A stretch of DNA of 64,000 bases from Bacteroidia bacterium (lineage in GTDB: Bacteria; Bacteroidota; Bacteroidia; Cytophagales; Cyclobacteriaceae). The position numbers and the translations under genes were made by a program. The notes beneath the pieces were generated by a model. The model saw nothing but the letters and a program-made list of their open reading frames with translations, did not search any database and was not told where the DNA came from. Below, in pieces: positions 26,022 through 35,538 of the stretch (position 1 is its first letter; the number at the start of each line of letters is the position of its first letter). The stretch spans positions 29,198 to 93,197 of the forward strand of contig JAUIAO010000019.1 of assembly GCA_030425425.1 (NCBI GenBank), in the 5' to 3' direction.

Positions 26022-27137
26022 ATGATTATTGGTGTTCCAAAAGAGATTAAAAACAATGAAAACCGTGTGGCCGTCACACCTGCAGGAGTCAAAGAATTGA
26101 CCAAACATGGTCATGAGGTTTATATTCAAACCACGGCTGGATTAGGTAGTGGATTTCCAGATGAATTATATGTAGAGGCTGGTGCCAAAATCCTCCCGAC
26201 GATTGAGGATACCTATACCATTGCCGAAATGGTGATGAAAGTGAAAGAACCTATTGAGCCGGAATATAAATTGATCAAAAAAGATCAATTGGTGTTTACC
26301 TATTTTCATTTTGCATCCTATGAACCTCTTACAAAAGCAATGATGGAAAGTGGTGCTGTATGCTTAGCTTATGAAACAGTAGAAAAACCGGATCATTCTT
26401 TGCCTCTTTTGGTACCAATGTCTGAGGTGGCCGGTAGAATGGCGATTCAGGAAGGTGCCAAATATCTGGAAAAGCCGATGGGTGGGCGTGGTATCCTACT
26501 TGGTGGCGTGCCGGGTGTTAGGCCTGCAAAAGTGCTTATATTGGGAGGCGGAGTAGTTGGTACGAATGCTGCTAAGATGGCTGCAGGAATGGGAGCTGAT
26601 GTAACTATCATGGATGTGAACCTGCCAAGACTAAGGTATCTGGATGATGTAATGCCTGCTAATGTCAATACATTCATGTCAAATGAATATAACATTCGTG
26701 AATTGGTAGCTTCTCATGATTTGATCGTGGGAGCAGTTTTGATTCATGGAGCCAAAGCACCTCACCTGATCACTAAGGATATGTTGAAAGATATGAAGCC
26801 AGGTACAGTATTGGTAGATGTGGCTGTGGATCAGGGTGGATGCATCGAGACATGTAAGCCGACTACTCACGAAAACCCAACTTATGAAATTGACGGAGTG
26901 GTTCACTATTGTGTTGCGAATATGCCAGGTGCAGTTCCTTACACTTCTACTTTGGCGCTCACGAATGCCACTTTGCCGTACGCCTTACAATTGGCTAATT
27001 TGGGATGGAAAAAAGCGTGTAAGGATAATCGGGAGTTGTTGCTGGGACTCAATGTGATCAATGGTGAAATCGTGTATGATGGCGTAGCTAATGCATTTGA
27101 TTTGCCATCAGTGCCCGCTGAAAAATATTTAGATTAA
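26022..27137 (+). CDS. ald: alanine dehydrogenase
   Basis: This encodes 371 residues, typical for Ald, which interconverts L-alanine and pyruvate with NAD. The N-terminus MIIGVPKEIKNNENRVAVTPAGV carries the substrate Arg and the later Lys (VMKVKEP), the nucleotide-binding Rossmann motif is ILGGGVVGTNAAKMAAGMGA, and VDVAVDQGGCIET plus NMPGAVPYTSTLALTNATLPY close the active site. It has its own promoter. It abuts the convergent HsdR-N-like gene at the stop codons. Confidence 0.97.
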   Translation: MIIGVPKEIKNNENRVAVTPAGVKELTKHGHEVYIQTTAGLGSGFPDELYVEAGAKILPTIEDTYTIAEMVMKVKEPIEPEYKLIKKDQLVFTYFHFASYEPLTKAMMESGAVCLAYETVEKPDHSLPLLVPMSEVAGRMAIQEGAKYLEKPMGGRGILLGGVPGVRPAKVLILGGGVVGTNAAKMAAGMGADVTIMDVNLPRLRYLDDVMPANVNTFMSNEYNIRELVASHDLIVGAVLIHGAKAPHLITKDMLKDMKPGTVLVDVAVDQGGCIETCKPTTHENPTYEIDGVVHYCVANMPGAVPYTSTLALTNATLPYALQLANLGWKKACKDNRELLLGLNVINGEIVYDGVANAFDLPSVPAEKYLD

Positions 27138-27578
27138 TCAAGCTTTATAAATAGGAAACTCCTTGAGCTGAGTATATTTTCCAGATTCAAGTTTCCAGAT
27201 AAAGTGGTTGAGGCCGTTTGTTATTGCAACATAATGTGCTTCAACCACTTTGTTGTATGTGGCAATTTGGTTTAATGCTTCTCTGTTAATTTTCACCTCT
27301 GGGTTTTTACATTCTACCACCAAAAAAGTGGTACCATCTGGCTTCATAATGCTAATGTCTGATCGCTTCTGAGATTTAAAATAAGAAAGTCCCGTTTCCA
27401 CTTTCATCATACTTTTCGGGTACTTCAGGTGATTGATCATCAAATGAGTAAAGTGTTGTCGGACCCATTCTTCTGGAGTTAAGACCACATATTTTTTCCT
27501 GATGATATCAAACACAAACTCATTTCCTTCCTCAGTTTTGAGCTTAAGATCGCATGGAGGGAGGTTGAGCTTTTGCAT
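27138..27578 (-). CDS. HsdR N-terminal-like (PD-(D/E)XK) protein
   Basis: This encodes 146 residues that match the N-terminal nuclease domain of type I restriction HsdR subunits. The PD-(D/E)XK core is readable as Asp in KRSDISIM followed by VVECKNP (Glu-x-Lys), with a helix before it (EEWVRQHFTHLMINHL). There is no helicase, no HsdM or HsdS nearby, and the start of a full HsdR does not follow, so this is a stand-alone small nuclease-fold protein, a type common in Bacteroidota. It is followed closely upstream by the MFS transporter (one base between). Confidence 0.85.
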   Translation of the reverse strand: MQKLNLPPCDLKLKTEEGNEFVFDIIRKKYVVLTPEEWVRQHFTHLMINHLKYPKSMMKVETGLSYFKSQKRSDISIMKPDGTTFLVVECKNPEVKINREALNQIATYNKVVEAHYVAITNGLNHFIWKLESGKYTQLKEFPIYKA

Positions 27579-27579
27579 G

Positions 27580-28869
27580 TTATTTAGGCTGAGTTTTGTT
27601 CAGTTTGACAAAAACCAAAATCATCAATCCAATTACAAAATACGAAGCTAGTGCTAAAGTGCTGTATCGCATGCTGCCAGTAAGCTGGTCTATGAATCCA
27701 TAACTGAAAGTCCCAATCACAACACTCATCAAATATGTAACGTCGAAAAATGAAAAGTAAGACGCGTGATCAATGGTGTCTTTCGGTACCAACTTGGAGA
27801 ATGTAGCTCGGCTTAGTGCCTGAATACCACCCATTACCAAACCAACTGAGGCGGCGATAATGTAAAATTGATTGACAGTGGTGATGGTATAAGCATATAG
27901 ACAGATTCCAATCCAAATGATGATCATGGCACCCAAAGAGAAAATATTTCCCATTTTATCTGAAATACGGGCGAATAGAATCGCTCCGCCTATCGCTACG
28001 AATTGGATGATCAGAATGACAGGGATTAATTCCGCTGAACCAAGATTGAGCTCCTTAGTGCCGAACAATGTGGCCAACAACATGATGGTCTGTACCCCCA
28101 TGTTGAAAAAGAAAAACGCCAATAGATAACGAGTGATATTCGATTGATCTTTCAATGCGAAGAACACTTTTCTCAGCTCCAGATATCCGTTTAATAAGAT
28201 TTTGCCGGTTGGTTTTCTGTTGAAAACATTGGTAGGAAGGTTTCTGAACGGGATTTGTGCAAATCCGATCCACCAAACTGCAACCAATAAGAATACTGTT
28301 CTGGTAGCCATTCCTTTGTCAGGAAAACCGAAAGTGTCATAGAAGGTAATCAAGACCAAACTCAAAATAAGCAAGATGGCACTTCCTACATAGCCGAATG
28401 AATATCCTCTTGCACTCACACGGTCAGTCATATTTTCAGGAGCGATTTCCGGCAAGTAGGCATCATAAAACACCAATCCGGAGCTGTAACCCAAACTAGC
28501 TAAAACGACCATGATAATTCCCCACTCCAAACTATCCGCAGTGAAGAAGAACATTCCGGCACAGGCCAGAGAACCAATCGTCGTGAAGATTCTCAGGAAC
28601 GTCATTTTCTTACCGGTGTAATCAGCAATACCCGATAGCAAAGGAAGAATCATCGCTGCAATTAGGTAGGACACAGAAATAGCGTAACTGTATAGAACTG
28701 AATTCACCACTTCCAAACCGAAAAAGGTGACTTTATCGTCTGATGATTCATTGGCAGTTACTGCCGTGTAATAAATGGGGAAAATGGAGGTGTTGATCAC
28801 AAGGTTATAGACTGAATTGGCCCAGTCATACATGCACCATGAGTTGATAAGTTTTTTATTGGTCTCCAT
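27580..28869 (-). CDS. MFS transporter of the UMF1 (Atg22-like) type
   Basis: This encodes 429 residues with twelve hydrophobic segments. The N-terminus WCMYDWANSVYNLVINTSIFPIYY is the hallmark of the UMF1/Atg22 group of the major facilitator superfamily. Other MFS marks are SGIADYTGKKM between helices 2 and 3 and RISDKMGN in the second half. The substrate cannot be told from sequence; some relatives export amino acids or peptides. It shares a minus-strand unit with the HsdR-N-like protein. Confidence 0.88.
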   Translation of the reverse strand: METNKKLINSWCMYDWANSVYNLVINTSIFPIYYTAVTANESSDDKVTFFGLEVVNSVLYSYAISVSYLIAAMILPLLSGIADYTGKKMTFLRIFTTIGSLACAGMFFFTADSLEWGIIMVVLASLGYSSGLVFYDAYLPEIAPENMTDRVSARGYSFGYVGSAILLILSLVLITFYDTFGFPDKGMATRTVFLLVAVWWIGFAQIPFRNLPTNVFNRKPTGKILLNGYLELRKVFFALKDQSNITRYLLAFFFFNMGVQTIMLLATLFGTKELNLGSAELIPVILIIQFVAIGGAILFARISDKMGNIFSLGAMIIIWIGICLYAYTITTVNQFYIIAASVGLVMGGIQALSRATFSKLVPKDTIDHASYFSFFDVTYLMSVVIGTFSYGFIDQLTGSMRYSTLALASYFVIGLMILVFVKLNKTQPK

Positions 28870-28952
28870 TTATGTTGGTATTTAGTGTCGCAAGCTTACT
28901 AAGATTTTGGCAGTTTTAGACTCATGAATTTTTCGGCTTACGACATCATCCT

Positions 28953-29960
28953 TCAGTATTGCAATAAGCTTAAAATCTCATTCCACACTTCTTTATTCAC
29001 TTTCATGCCTTTTTCTCTATTGGATTTTATCGCTCTGAGAGTTCTTTCACCCGGATACAAAATCTGGCTTCCTAAATTCGTTGGTGATGATGTTCGGCTG
29101 TAATCAATGATTTCGTTAATTAGTTTTTCAGAGATATTTGGATCTTGAAATAATGCTGGATAAATGCATAGGAAAACCTGGGATAAGCCAGTTTCGTGCT
29201 CTTGTTCTCCAATTTTGGAAGTAGATTTCCCAGCCGACAAAAGAGTAGCGAGCATATCCAAAATCATAGACAGGGCCGAGCCTTTCCAATACCCAATTGG
29301 TAAACCGCGTTCTTTTTGGAGGATTTTTTCCGGATCATTGGATAGCTCGTTATTCACATCCCATCCTCCGGGATAGGGTAATTTTTCACCTCTCAGGCGG
29401 TACTCATTGATTTTGCCAAATGAATATTGTGAAATCGCCATGTCTAATACTACATGACCCTTATTGCGTGGTATTGCTATAATGAAAGGATTGTTTCCGA
29501 TTCTGCTTTCTTTACCACCCCAAGGTGGCATATTGGGCTTGGTATTGGTAAACATGATTGCAATACATCCAGCCTCAGCAGCTTGCCACCCATAGGCACC
29601 GCCGCGCATCCAATGATTTGTGTTTTTGAGTGCAACCAACCCCATGCCATCACTCTTTGCCAGTTCTATGGCTCGGTTGGTACATTTGCGGGCATTGATC
29701 ACACCTGGTCCAAACTGACCATCCCACTGCTCTATGCTCCCAAAGGCATTCAATTTAATAGCTTCCTGATCCGTTTTCACAATTCCCTCAGACACCAAAT
29801 GGAGAAATGAAGCCACTCGGTTGATCCCATGTGAGTTCACTCCTGCCAGGGTATTTTCTGTATGTGTGTCAGCTAAAACCTTTGCCTTTTCATCGTTGAA
29901 ACCATATTTGGTAAACAGTCGATGCAATAGATCTTTCATTTCCGATTCAGAGATTAGCAT
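28953..29960 (-). CDS. Ldh-family oxidoreductase, likely 3-dehydro-L-gulonate 2-dehydrogenase
   Basis: This encodes 335 residues of the malate/L-lactate/ureidoglycolate dehydrogenase family, which has its own NAD fold. Conserved pieces include the catalytic His region NSHGINRV, ALKNTNHWMRGGAYGWQAAEAG, GNNPFIIAIPR, VLDMAISQYSFGKI, and GYWKGSALSMILDMLATLLSAGKS. These are closest in my memory to YiaK/DlgD (3-dehydro-L-gulonate 2-dehydrogenase). No other ascorbate- or gulonate-pathway gene is nearby, so the exact substrate stays open. Confidence 0.85.
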   Translation of the reverse strand: MLISESEMKDLLHRLFTKYGFNDEKAKVLADTHTENTLAGVNSHGINRVASFLHLVSEGIVKTDQEAIKLNAFGSIEQWDGQFGPGVINARKCTNRAIELAKSDGMGLVALKNTNHWMRGGAYGWQAAEAGCIAIMFTNTKPNMPPWGGKESRIGNNPFIIAIPRNKGHVVLDMAISQYSFGKINEYRLRGEKLPYPGGWDVNNELSNDPEKILQKERGLPIGYWKGSALSMILDMLATLLSAGKSTSKIGEQEHETGLSQVFLCIYPALFQDPNISEKLINEIIDYSRTSSPTNLGSQILYPGERTLRAIKSNREKGMKVNKEVWNEILSLLQY

Positions 29961-30130
29961 AATTTGGAAATCATTGGTTTATCTGATCAATTTAGAGGGT
30001 TTGCCTTGAATCAAAGATGAAATAGTTGAATTATTCTCATCCATTCATGTAGGTACATCGTTAATGTAAGTGGTCTCTTTCTGGAAGCTAAACAAGGCTT
30101 CCTCTCATCTGTTATTAAATAAAAAGCTAC

Positions 30131-31456
30131 ATGCAAACTGTACTGGAAGTCCCTATCAAAAAGTCAGATAAAATCAACGAACGTATTCCCAAAACCAACA
30201 AACCTCGAGTGGTGATCATTGGAGGAGGTTTTGCAGGAATAGAGCTGGTTCGGCACCTGACCAAACAAGATGTACAAGTAGTGATGGTGGATAAAAGCAA
30301 TCATCATACATTCATTCCACTACTTTATCAAGTAGCCACAGCAGGACTGAGTCCCGGAGATATCAGTAGTCCGCTTCGCGAGTTTTTGCAGGAGAAGGAG
30401 AATTTCCACTTCCGAATGGCCAAAGTGTTGAACATCTTGCCTGATGCCAAAAAAATTGAAACTACACTCGGTATGCTGGATTATGATTATCTGGTAATTG
30501 CCTCTGGTGCAACTACCAATTTCTTTGGCAACAAGCAGCTTCAGCAAAATGCATTGAAACTGCGGGAAATGAGTGATGCCATAGAGCTTCGAACCAGGCT
30601 AATCACCAATTTTGAGGAGGCACTGCAGCTCTATGATGAAGAGCAGGACGAACTGGAAAAGCACATGAATGTGGTGATAGTAGGAGCAGGGCCCACAGGT
30701 GTGGAGCTGGCAGGAGCCATCGGTGAGTTAAAAGATCATGTATTGCCAAAAGATTATCCTGAACTGGATTTTTCTAAGATGCACATTCACCTGATCGAAG
30801 GGCAGGATAAGGTATTGCCTACCATGAGTCCACAATCCGGTAACCGAGCGGCGAGATATGTGCAGCAATTTGGTGTGGACTTGCATCTGGGCAAACTGGT
30901 CAAAAGCTATGAAAACGGTGTAGCCACGCTGAGCGATGGATCAGAAATCAAGACGAACTGCCTGATCTGGGCGGCTGGTGTGAAAGGGCGAGTCATTCCC
31001 GGACTGAGAGAAGGGGCGGTAGATCGAGGTAGAATTATCGTAGATGAGTACAATCGGGTACAGCAGCATGAATATGTATTTGCTATCGGTGATGTGGCAA
31101 TGCAAAAAGATAAAAAATACCCAAATGGATTACCACAGCTGGCTCCAGTAGGTATACAGCAAGCAAAACTGTTAGCAGAAAACCTGATGAAAATCCTGGA
31201 TGGAAATTCTCCCAAACCTTTCCAATATCTCGACAAAGGATCCATGGCAACTATTGGTAGGAATAAGGCGGTAGTGGATGCGCCTTTAGGGGTGCGATTA
31301 GGTGGTTTTATTGGTTGGTTTGTTTGGATGTTTGTCCACCTGTTTTCTATAATTGGCATCCGTCGAAAGTTATTAGTCTTCTCCAATTGGGTATGGAATT
31401 ACCTGACTTATAACAGAGGTAATCGCCTAATTATCAATAAGGATGTGGATGACTAA
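30131..31456 (+). CDS. ndh: type II NADH dehydrogenase
   Basis: This encodes 441 residues. It has two dinucleotide folds, RVVIIGGGFAGIELV for FAD near residue 25 and VVIVGAGPTGVELAGAIGEL for NADH near 182, and the family signatures ATAGLSPGDI, VLPTMSP, and AIGDVAMQ. A C-terminal hydrophobic/amphipathic part (LGGFIGWFVWMFVHLFSIIG) fits monotopic binding to the inner membrane. NDH-2 passes electrons to quinone without pumping protons. It stands alone and is followed by a terminator. Confidence 0.93.
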   Translation: MQTVLEVPIKKSDKINERIPKTNKPRVVIIGGGFAGIELVRHLTKQDVQVVMVDKSNHHTFIPLLYQVATAGLSPGDISSPLREFLQEKENFHFRMAKVLNILPDAKKIETTLGMLDYDYLVIASGATTNFFGNKQLQQNALKLREMSDAIELRTRLITNFEEALQLYDEEQDELEKHMNVVIVGAGPTGVELAGAIGELKDHVLPKDYPELDFSKMHIHLIEGQDKVLPTMSPQSGNRAARYVQQFGVDLHLGKLVKSYENGVATLSDGSEIKTNCLIWAAGVKGRVIPGLREGAVDRGRIIVDEYNRVQQHEYVFAIGDVAMQKDKKYPNGLPQLAPVGIQQAKLLAENLMKILDGNSPKPFQYLDKGSMATIGRNKAVVDAPLGVRLGGFIGWFVWMFVHLFSIIGIRRKLLVFSNWVWNYLTYNRGNRLIINKDVDD

Positions 31457-31472
31457 TCAAAAAATGAAAAAT

Positions 31473-31506
31473 AAGCACTGGTTCAAATGCCGGTGCTTTT
31501 CGTTTT
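31473..31506 (+). terminator. terminator after ndh
   Basis: Stem AAGCACTGG / CCGGTGCTT (one T-G pair) with loop TTCAAATG is followed by TTCGTTTT on the plus strand. Confidence 0.75.
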
Positions 31507-31518
31507 AGAGTCAATGGA

Positions 31519-31650
31519 TTACTCCTGTTCTCTCTTTTTCTGTTTCTTTTTTGCTGAAATCCAGAGGATCAATGCAAGGCCCAAAATGAGTAATACGGGC
31601 AGGTAGCTGCCAATGAAATAACCTATTTCGTATCCGAGACTTTTTTCCAT
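31519..31650 (-). CDS. 43-residue single-helix membrane protein
   Basis: The frame encodes 43 residues: MEKSLGYEIGYFIGSY, one hydrophobic helix (LPVLLILGLALILWI), and a very basic tail (KKKQKKREQE). Its positive-inside charge pattern and its place between a terminator and the next gene suggest a genuine small protein. I see no clear promoter upstream. No function is known to me. It would be missed by a 50-residue cut-off. Confidence 0.6.
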   Translation of the reverse strand: MEKSLGYEIGYFIGSYLPVLLILGLALILWISAKKKQKKREQE

Positions 31651-31754
31651 ATGGCGAATTTAGTAGATGTTCAATAAGAATTTCAAAGTCTTTTAAATGG
31701 ATGTTTAAGCTTGTGAAAAAGGAAGGTGTGTAAGCTCGTGGAGGTTTAGGTGAT

Positions 31755-31762
31755 TATATTTG
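31755..31762 (+). promoter_or_regulatory. candidate -7 box of the RDD protein gene (TATATTTG)
   Basis: The octamer fits TAnnTTTG exactly, 42 bases before the ATG at 31805. No TTTG is at the -33 distance. Confidence 0.35.
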
Positions 31763-31804
31763 GGGAGTTCGATGTGACCAATTGAATGAAACCATAAAAC
31801 TAGA

Positions 31805-32515
31805 ATGGAAAAACAGAATTTTTTCACCTCAAAATTTAAAAACAAAACCTCCGAAGAACTTAGGAAAATTGTAGATGACAATAAGTTTCAAAAAGACGCG
31901 AAACTTGCAGCAATTTGGGAGCTTGAATCAAGGGATGAGCTTTCTGATGAAGAGGAGGAGATGAGAGAAAAAATCAATACCGAGGAGGAAAACAGAGTCG
32001 CTTCTACACTTGCTAATCAACGATATGAGACATTTTGGCAAAGATTTTTTGCTGCTATTATTGATGGATTGGTTATGTGGCCAATTGGTTTTGGGTTAAA
32101 ATATTTGCTTGGTTCGGATATTGGTTATGTAGTCATCATTGGTCAATTATTAAACAGTTTTTCACCTTACCTATATTCCGTTTTGTTTCACGGATTCAAA
32201 GGTCAAACTTTAGGGAAGATGGCCATGGGCGTGATTGTGGTTGATTTTGAAACAGAAGGAGAGATAGATTTGAAACAGGCGTTTCTTAGAGATAGTGTGC
32301 CTATAGTCTTGATGGTTGGGGTATATATTTATTCATTAATAATGTTCGTAGGAAATCTTGAAAATGCTGGTTTTGTGGCTTTTGCACCATTGTTTTTCAT
32401 AGCCATCCTTAACTTTATTTGGGTTTCCCTGGAGATTTTTTCGATGCTTTTCAATGATAAGTCCAGAGCGGTTCATGATTTAATTGCCAAAACTGTTGTT
32501 GTGCGATCAGAATAA
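31805..32515 (+). CDS. RDD family membrane protein
   Basis: This encodes 236 residues. A charged cytoplasmic lead (TSEELRKIVDDNKFQKDA, EEEEMREKI) precedes an RDD domain: the Arg of ETFWQRFFAAIIDGLV in helix 1, QTLGKMAMGVIVVDFE, and DKSRAVHDLIAKTVVV with the second Asp at the end. RDD proteins have three or four membrane helices and an uncertain transport role. A terminator follows. The lead has a helix-turn-helix-like charged pattern often found before RDD in Bacteroidota. Confidence 0.85.
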   Translation: MEKQNFFTSKFKNKTSEELRKIVDDNKFQKDAKLAAIWELESRDELSDEEEEMREKINTEEENRVASTLANQRYETFWQRFFAAIIDGLVMWPIGFGLKYLLGSDIGYVVIIGQLLNSFSPYLYSVLFHGFKGQTLGKMAMGVIVVDFETEGEIDLKQAFLRDSVPIVLMVGVYIYSLIMFVGNLENAGFVAFAPLFFIAILNFIWVSLEIFSMLFNDKSRAVHDLIAKTVVVRSE

Positions 32516-32558
32516 ATTATTGGTTTTGTTTAATAACAACACTTATTCAAGGTGAATC

Positions 32559-32592
32559 TAAAAAACGCCACCCTTTCGAGTAGCGTTTTTGG
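32559..32592. terminator. bidirectional terminator
   Basis: AAAAACGC (32561-32568) pairs with GCGTTTTT (32583-32590) around a 14-base loop. With A-rich and T-rich flanks it can stop both the RDD gene and the convergent lipoprotein gene. Confidence 0.65.
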
Positions 32593-32602
32593 TTTCATTT
32601 TC

Positions 32603-33124
32603 TTAAAGTGCCTCCAGCTTCCCACTAAATTTCAAAGATGTGCCTCCTGCAGTTTCCATGGTCACGTCGGTCCAGGACATATCTAGCTTGGTAGCGTCAT
32701 CAGCATTTTCAGTCAAGGTAATCGTACCACCAGTAGAGTAAAGTGTCTCTGCTGCATGTCCGTAAAATAACATCGAAAACTCAGTTTCTGCCATCCCAAC
32801 AGTATTTGGGAATGTGCCGGCTGTTCCCACCACCGTATATGTGCCGGCAACTGGTCTGGATCCATATTTGAAATATCCGTCTAGTTTAGAGCCAGAGTTT
32901 TGGCAAGGATTCATGACCACACTCAATATCCCCTGTGCATTGATCGAAAGGTTAGACGAGTATGGAGTGCAAACGGTATTGTCATCATCAAAAATGACTT
33001 CATTAGCACCTGCTTCTGTTTTTTCGATTTCATCCTCTATTTCTTTAGTCACCTCTTCTGGATCGCAAGAGAAAGAGACAATCGTAAGTAATAATAAGGC
33101 AGTGATTGTTTTGAATTTTGTCAT
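32603..33124 (-). CDS. lipoprotein of unknown function
   Basis: This encodes 173 residues from the ATG 33124, which gives a good signal peptide MTKFKTITALLLLTIVSFSC with its lipobox Cys. A charged linker (EEVTKEIEDEIEKTEAGA) leads to a beta-rich domain with YFKYGSRPVAGTYTV and LSMSWTDVTM-like strands (KLDMSWTDVTM), reminiscent of a small lipocalin-like or beta-sandwich fold. Nothing named is recognised. A longer frame to 33202 has no signal peptide. The 236 bases upstream to the C39-like gene hold no gene I can see. Confidence 0.8.
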   Translation of the reverse strand: MTKFKTITALLLLTIVSFSCDPEEVTKEIEDEIEKTEAGANEVIFDDDNTVCTPYSSNLSINAQGILSVVMNPCQNSGSKLDGYFKYGSRPVAGTYTVVGTAGTFPNTVGMAETEFSMLFYGHAAETLYSTGGTITLTENADDATKLDMSWTDVTMETAGGTSLKFSGKLEAL

Positions 33125-33360
33125 GGTTTTTAGTTTTATCAGTGGCAATGTTATCGTCAGATTTGAATAAATAATATCCGTACTACATGGTATTTTGATC
33201 AAAACTGATAGGTAGAAAACTCAATAGATTGGATACCTAAAAATTCTTATTTCAATTACAAAAAATCATTCCATATTCGCGGCGATTTTTTCGATGTAAA
33301 GTTTAGCTTTTTCATACCCTCATCGTTAAAGGACTATCAGCATTTTGATGCCTGAAATCT

Positions 33361-34080
33361 TTGATCAACAATTCTGATTTGGAGCACAAAACCTTGGGTT
33401 TTGAAATCCACGCACAGCCCAACGACGAAACATGTGGGCCCACCTGCTTGCAGGCTGTGTATCAATATTACGATGATCCTGTGTCTCTTCGTGACGTCAT
33501 TACTCAAGTGAAAACACTCAAAAGCGGAGGTACACTTGCCGTGATGCTCGGTAATCATGCACTTTCTCGCGGATATCAGGTGACGATCTATACTTATAAT
33601 CTTCAGATGTTTGACCCAACATGGTTCAACGGAAAGGTTGATCTTATACAGAAACTTCAGCAGCAGAGGACCTACAAATCGACGAAGAAATTTGACGTGG
33701 CTACTGATGCTTATCTCACTTTTTTACAGAAAGGGGGGAAGATCAAGTTTGAGGAATTGAATGCGAGACTGATAAAAAATCTACTCAATCAGAATTTGCC
33801 AATTTTGACAGGACTGAGTGCTACTTATCTCTACAACTGTGCACGTGAGATTGGGGAAACCAATCAATACAATGATATCCAAGGTGAGCCAACTGGACAT
33901 TTTGTGGTGGTAAAAGGGTATGACCCTGTAAACAGGCTGGCTCATATTGCGGATCCACTTGAGAAAAATCCTATTAGTGATACACAGCATTATATGGTCA
34001 ACCTTCAGCGGCTGATCAACTCCATTTTATTGGGGATAGTAACCTATGATGCTAACCTGCTCATTATTCACAAAAGCTAA
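33361..34080 (+). CDS. C39-like cysteine peptidase
   Basis: This encodes 239 residues. The papain-like triad of the C39 group is readable: Cys25 in NDETCGPTCLQAVYQYY, His in PTGHFVVVKGYD (near 180) and Asp in HIADPLE (near 196). There is no ABC transporter fused, unlike bacteriocin-processing C39 proteins. The start must be TTG 33361, since a TGA closes the frame just upstream and all later ATGs would lose the catalytic Cys. It is the first gene of a unit with RimK, GCS2 and amidohydrolase-like genes and ends right at the RimK start, so it probably cleaves or transfers a peptide or amide made by them. Confidence 0.85.
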   Translation: MINNSDLEHKTLGFEIHAQPNDETCGPTCLQAVYQYYDDPVSLRDVITQVKTLKSGGTLAVMLGNHALSRGYQVTIYTYNLQMFDPTWFNGKVDLIQKLQQQRTYKSTKKFDVATDAYLTFLQKGGKIKFEELNARLIKNLLNQNLPILTGLSATYLYNCAREIGETNQYNDIQGEPTGHFVVVKGYDPVNRLAHIADPLEKNPISDTQHYMVNLQRLINSILLGIVTYDANLLIIHKS

Positions 34081-35535
34081 ATGTCAACAAAATATATCAT
34101 CACTGAAAAACCGGATCAATGGACAGGTTTGCCGGTAGGTGTGGAAGTGATCACACCCAGTGAGTATTTTTCAGAAGAGTCTTATTTGAAAAATAGGAAA
34201 GTGAAGGTTGTAAACCTTTGTAAAAGTTATCAATATCAGAGTTTGGGATATTATGTGTCACTTCTGGCAGGAGCTAGAGGGCACAAAGTGATGCCAGAGA
34301 TCGCCACGCTGCAGGATTTTCGATTTCCTTCTTTAATGAAAGAAGATGCCGAGGATTTTGAAGATCTGATCCAGCAATACCTTAAGAAACAATCCACGGA
34401 TAAACTTGAGCTGATCATCTGCTTTGGAAAAGTGGAAGAGAATAAGCTTGGAAGAATTGGATCATTGCTGTTTAATTTATTCCAGGTGCCGATTCTGAAA
34501 GCCACTTTTGTGAAGAAAGACAAATGGGCTCTGAATTCTCTGAAACCATTGAACGTCGTTGATTTGCCTGAGCAATCTAAATCACTTCTTCAGCAGGCTT
34601 TGCAGGAATATTTGATGGGTAAAAACCGTCTTCTGAAGCAATATAGCCGCAAGAAATACGACATGGCGATCTTGGTAAACCCTGAAGAGACTACTCCTCC
34701 TTCGGATAAAAAGGCCATTCAGAATTTTGTGAAAGCAGGGGAGAAGGTAGGATTCAACGTGGATTTGATTACAAGGAATGACTTTGCGAAGTTGATCCAA
34801 TATGACGCGCTTTTCATTCGTGAAACCACCAATGTAAACCATCATACGTTCAAGTTTGCCAAGAAAGCGGCTGCAGAAGGCTTGGTGGTGATGGACGATC
34901 CAGATTCTATTTTGAAATGCACCAACAAGGTGTATTTGAGCGAGTTACTTCGAGCGAATAAAATCCCGACTCCTGAATATTACATCATCAAAAAGGATCG
35001 TCTGGACAGGATCGATATGAAAGGATTTGAATATCCAATCATCGTGAAGCAGCCCGATGGGGCATTCTCCAAAGGAGTGAAAAAGGCTAAGACCGAGCAG
35101 GAACTGAAGGAAGTTCTGAAGGACTTTTTCCAGACTTCCGAGCTAGTGATTGCTCAAGAGTTCATCCCTACAGACTTTGACTGGAGAATTGGTGTGCTCA
35201 ACAACAAGCCGCTTTATGTCTGCAAGTATTTCATGGCTGAAGGTCACTGGCAGATTGTGAACTGGCAACCAGAATCAGGAGCAGAATATGATGAAGGAAA
35301 TTTTGAGACACTAAGTGTTGCAGATGCTCCGAAAGCGCTTCTGGATTTGGCGGTGAAAGCTACTTCTTTCATTGGTGATGGTCTTTATGGTGTGGACATC
35401 AAGCAGAGTGGAAAGAAATATTACATCATAGAAATCAATGACAACCCAAGCCTGGATGACGGGATTGAGGATGCAGTGCTGAAAGGTCAATTGTATCAGA
35501 CGATCATGCAGGAATTTATGAACCGCCTTATTTAA
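34081..35535 (+). CDS. RimK-type ATP-grasp ligase with RLAN N-terminal domain
   Basis: This encodes 484 residues. An N-terminal RimK-related domain (about 1-190) is followed by a full ATP-grasp domain (about 200-484): EYPIIVKQPDGAFSKGVKKA as the nucleotide loop, ELVIAQEFIPTDFDWRIGV, and the metal-binding EINDNPSLDDGIED. RimK-type enzymes join a carboxylate, activated as acyl phosphate, to an amine, often adding glutamate or another amino acid. It starts with no gap after the C39-like peptidase and three bases before GCS2. The substrate is unknown. Confidence 0.92.
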   Translation: MSTKYIITEKPDQWTGLPVGVEVITPSEYFSEESYLKNRKVKVVNLCKSYQYQSLGYYVSLLAGARGHKVMPEIATLQDFRFPSLMKEDAEDFEDLIQQYLKKQSTDKLELIICFGKVEENKLGRIGSLLFNLFQVPILKATFVKKDKWALNSLKPLNVVDLPEQSKSLLQQALQEYLMGKNRLLKQYSRKKYDMAILVNPEETTPPSDKKAIQNFVKAGEKVGFNVDLITRNDFAKLIQYDALFIRETTNVNHHTFKFAKKAAAEGLVVMDDPDSILKCTNKVYLSELLRANKIPTPEYYIIKKDRLDRIDMKGFEYPIIVKQPDGAFSKGVKKAKTEQELKEVLKDFFQTSELVIAQEFIPTDFDWRIGVLNNKPLYVCKYFMAEGHWQIVNWQPESGAEYDEGNFETLSVADAPKALLDLAVKATSFIGDGLYGVDIKQSGKKYYIIEINDNPSLDDGIEDAVLKGQLYQTIMQEFMNRLI

Positions 35536-35538
35536 ATA

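Noticed and set aside
27138..27578. Type I restriction-modification system
   Set aside because: Only the HsdR N-terminal-like nuclease domain is present; no helicase, HsdM or HsdS is found.
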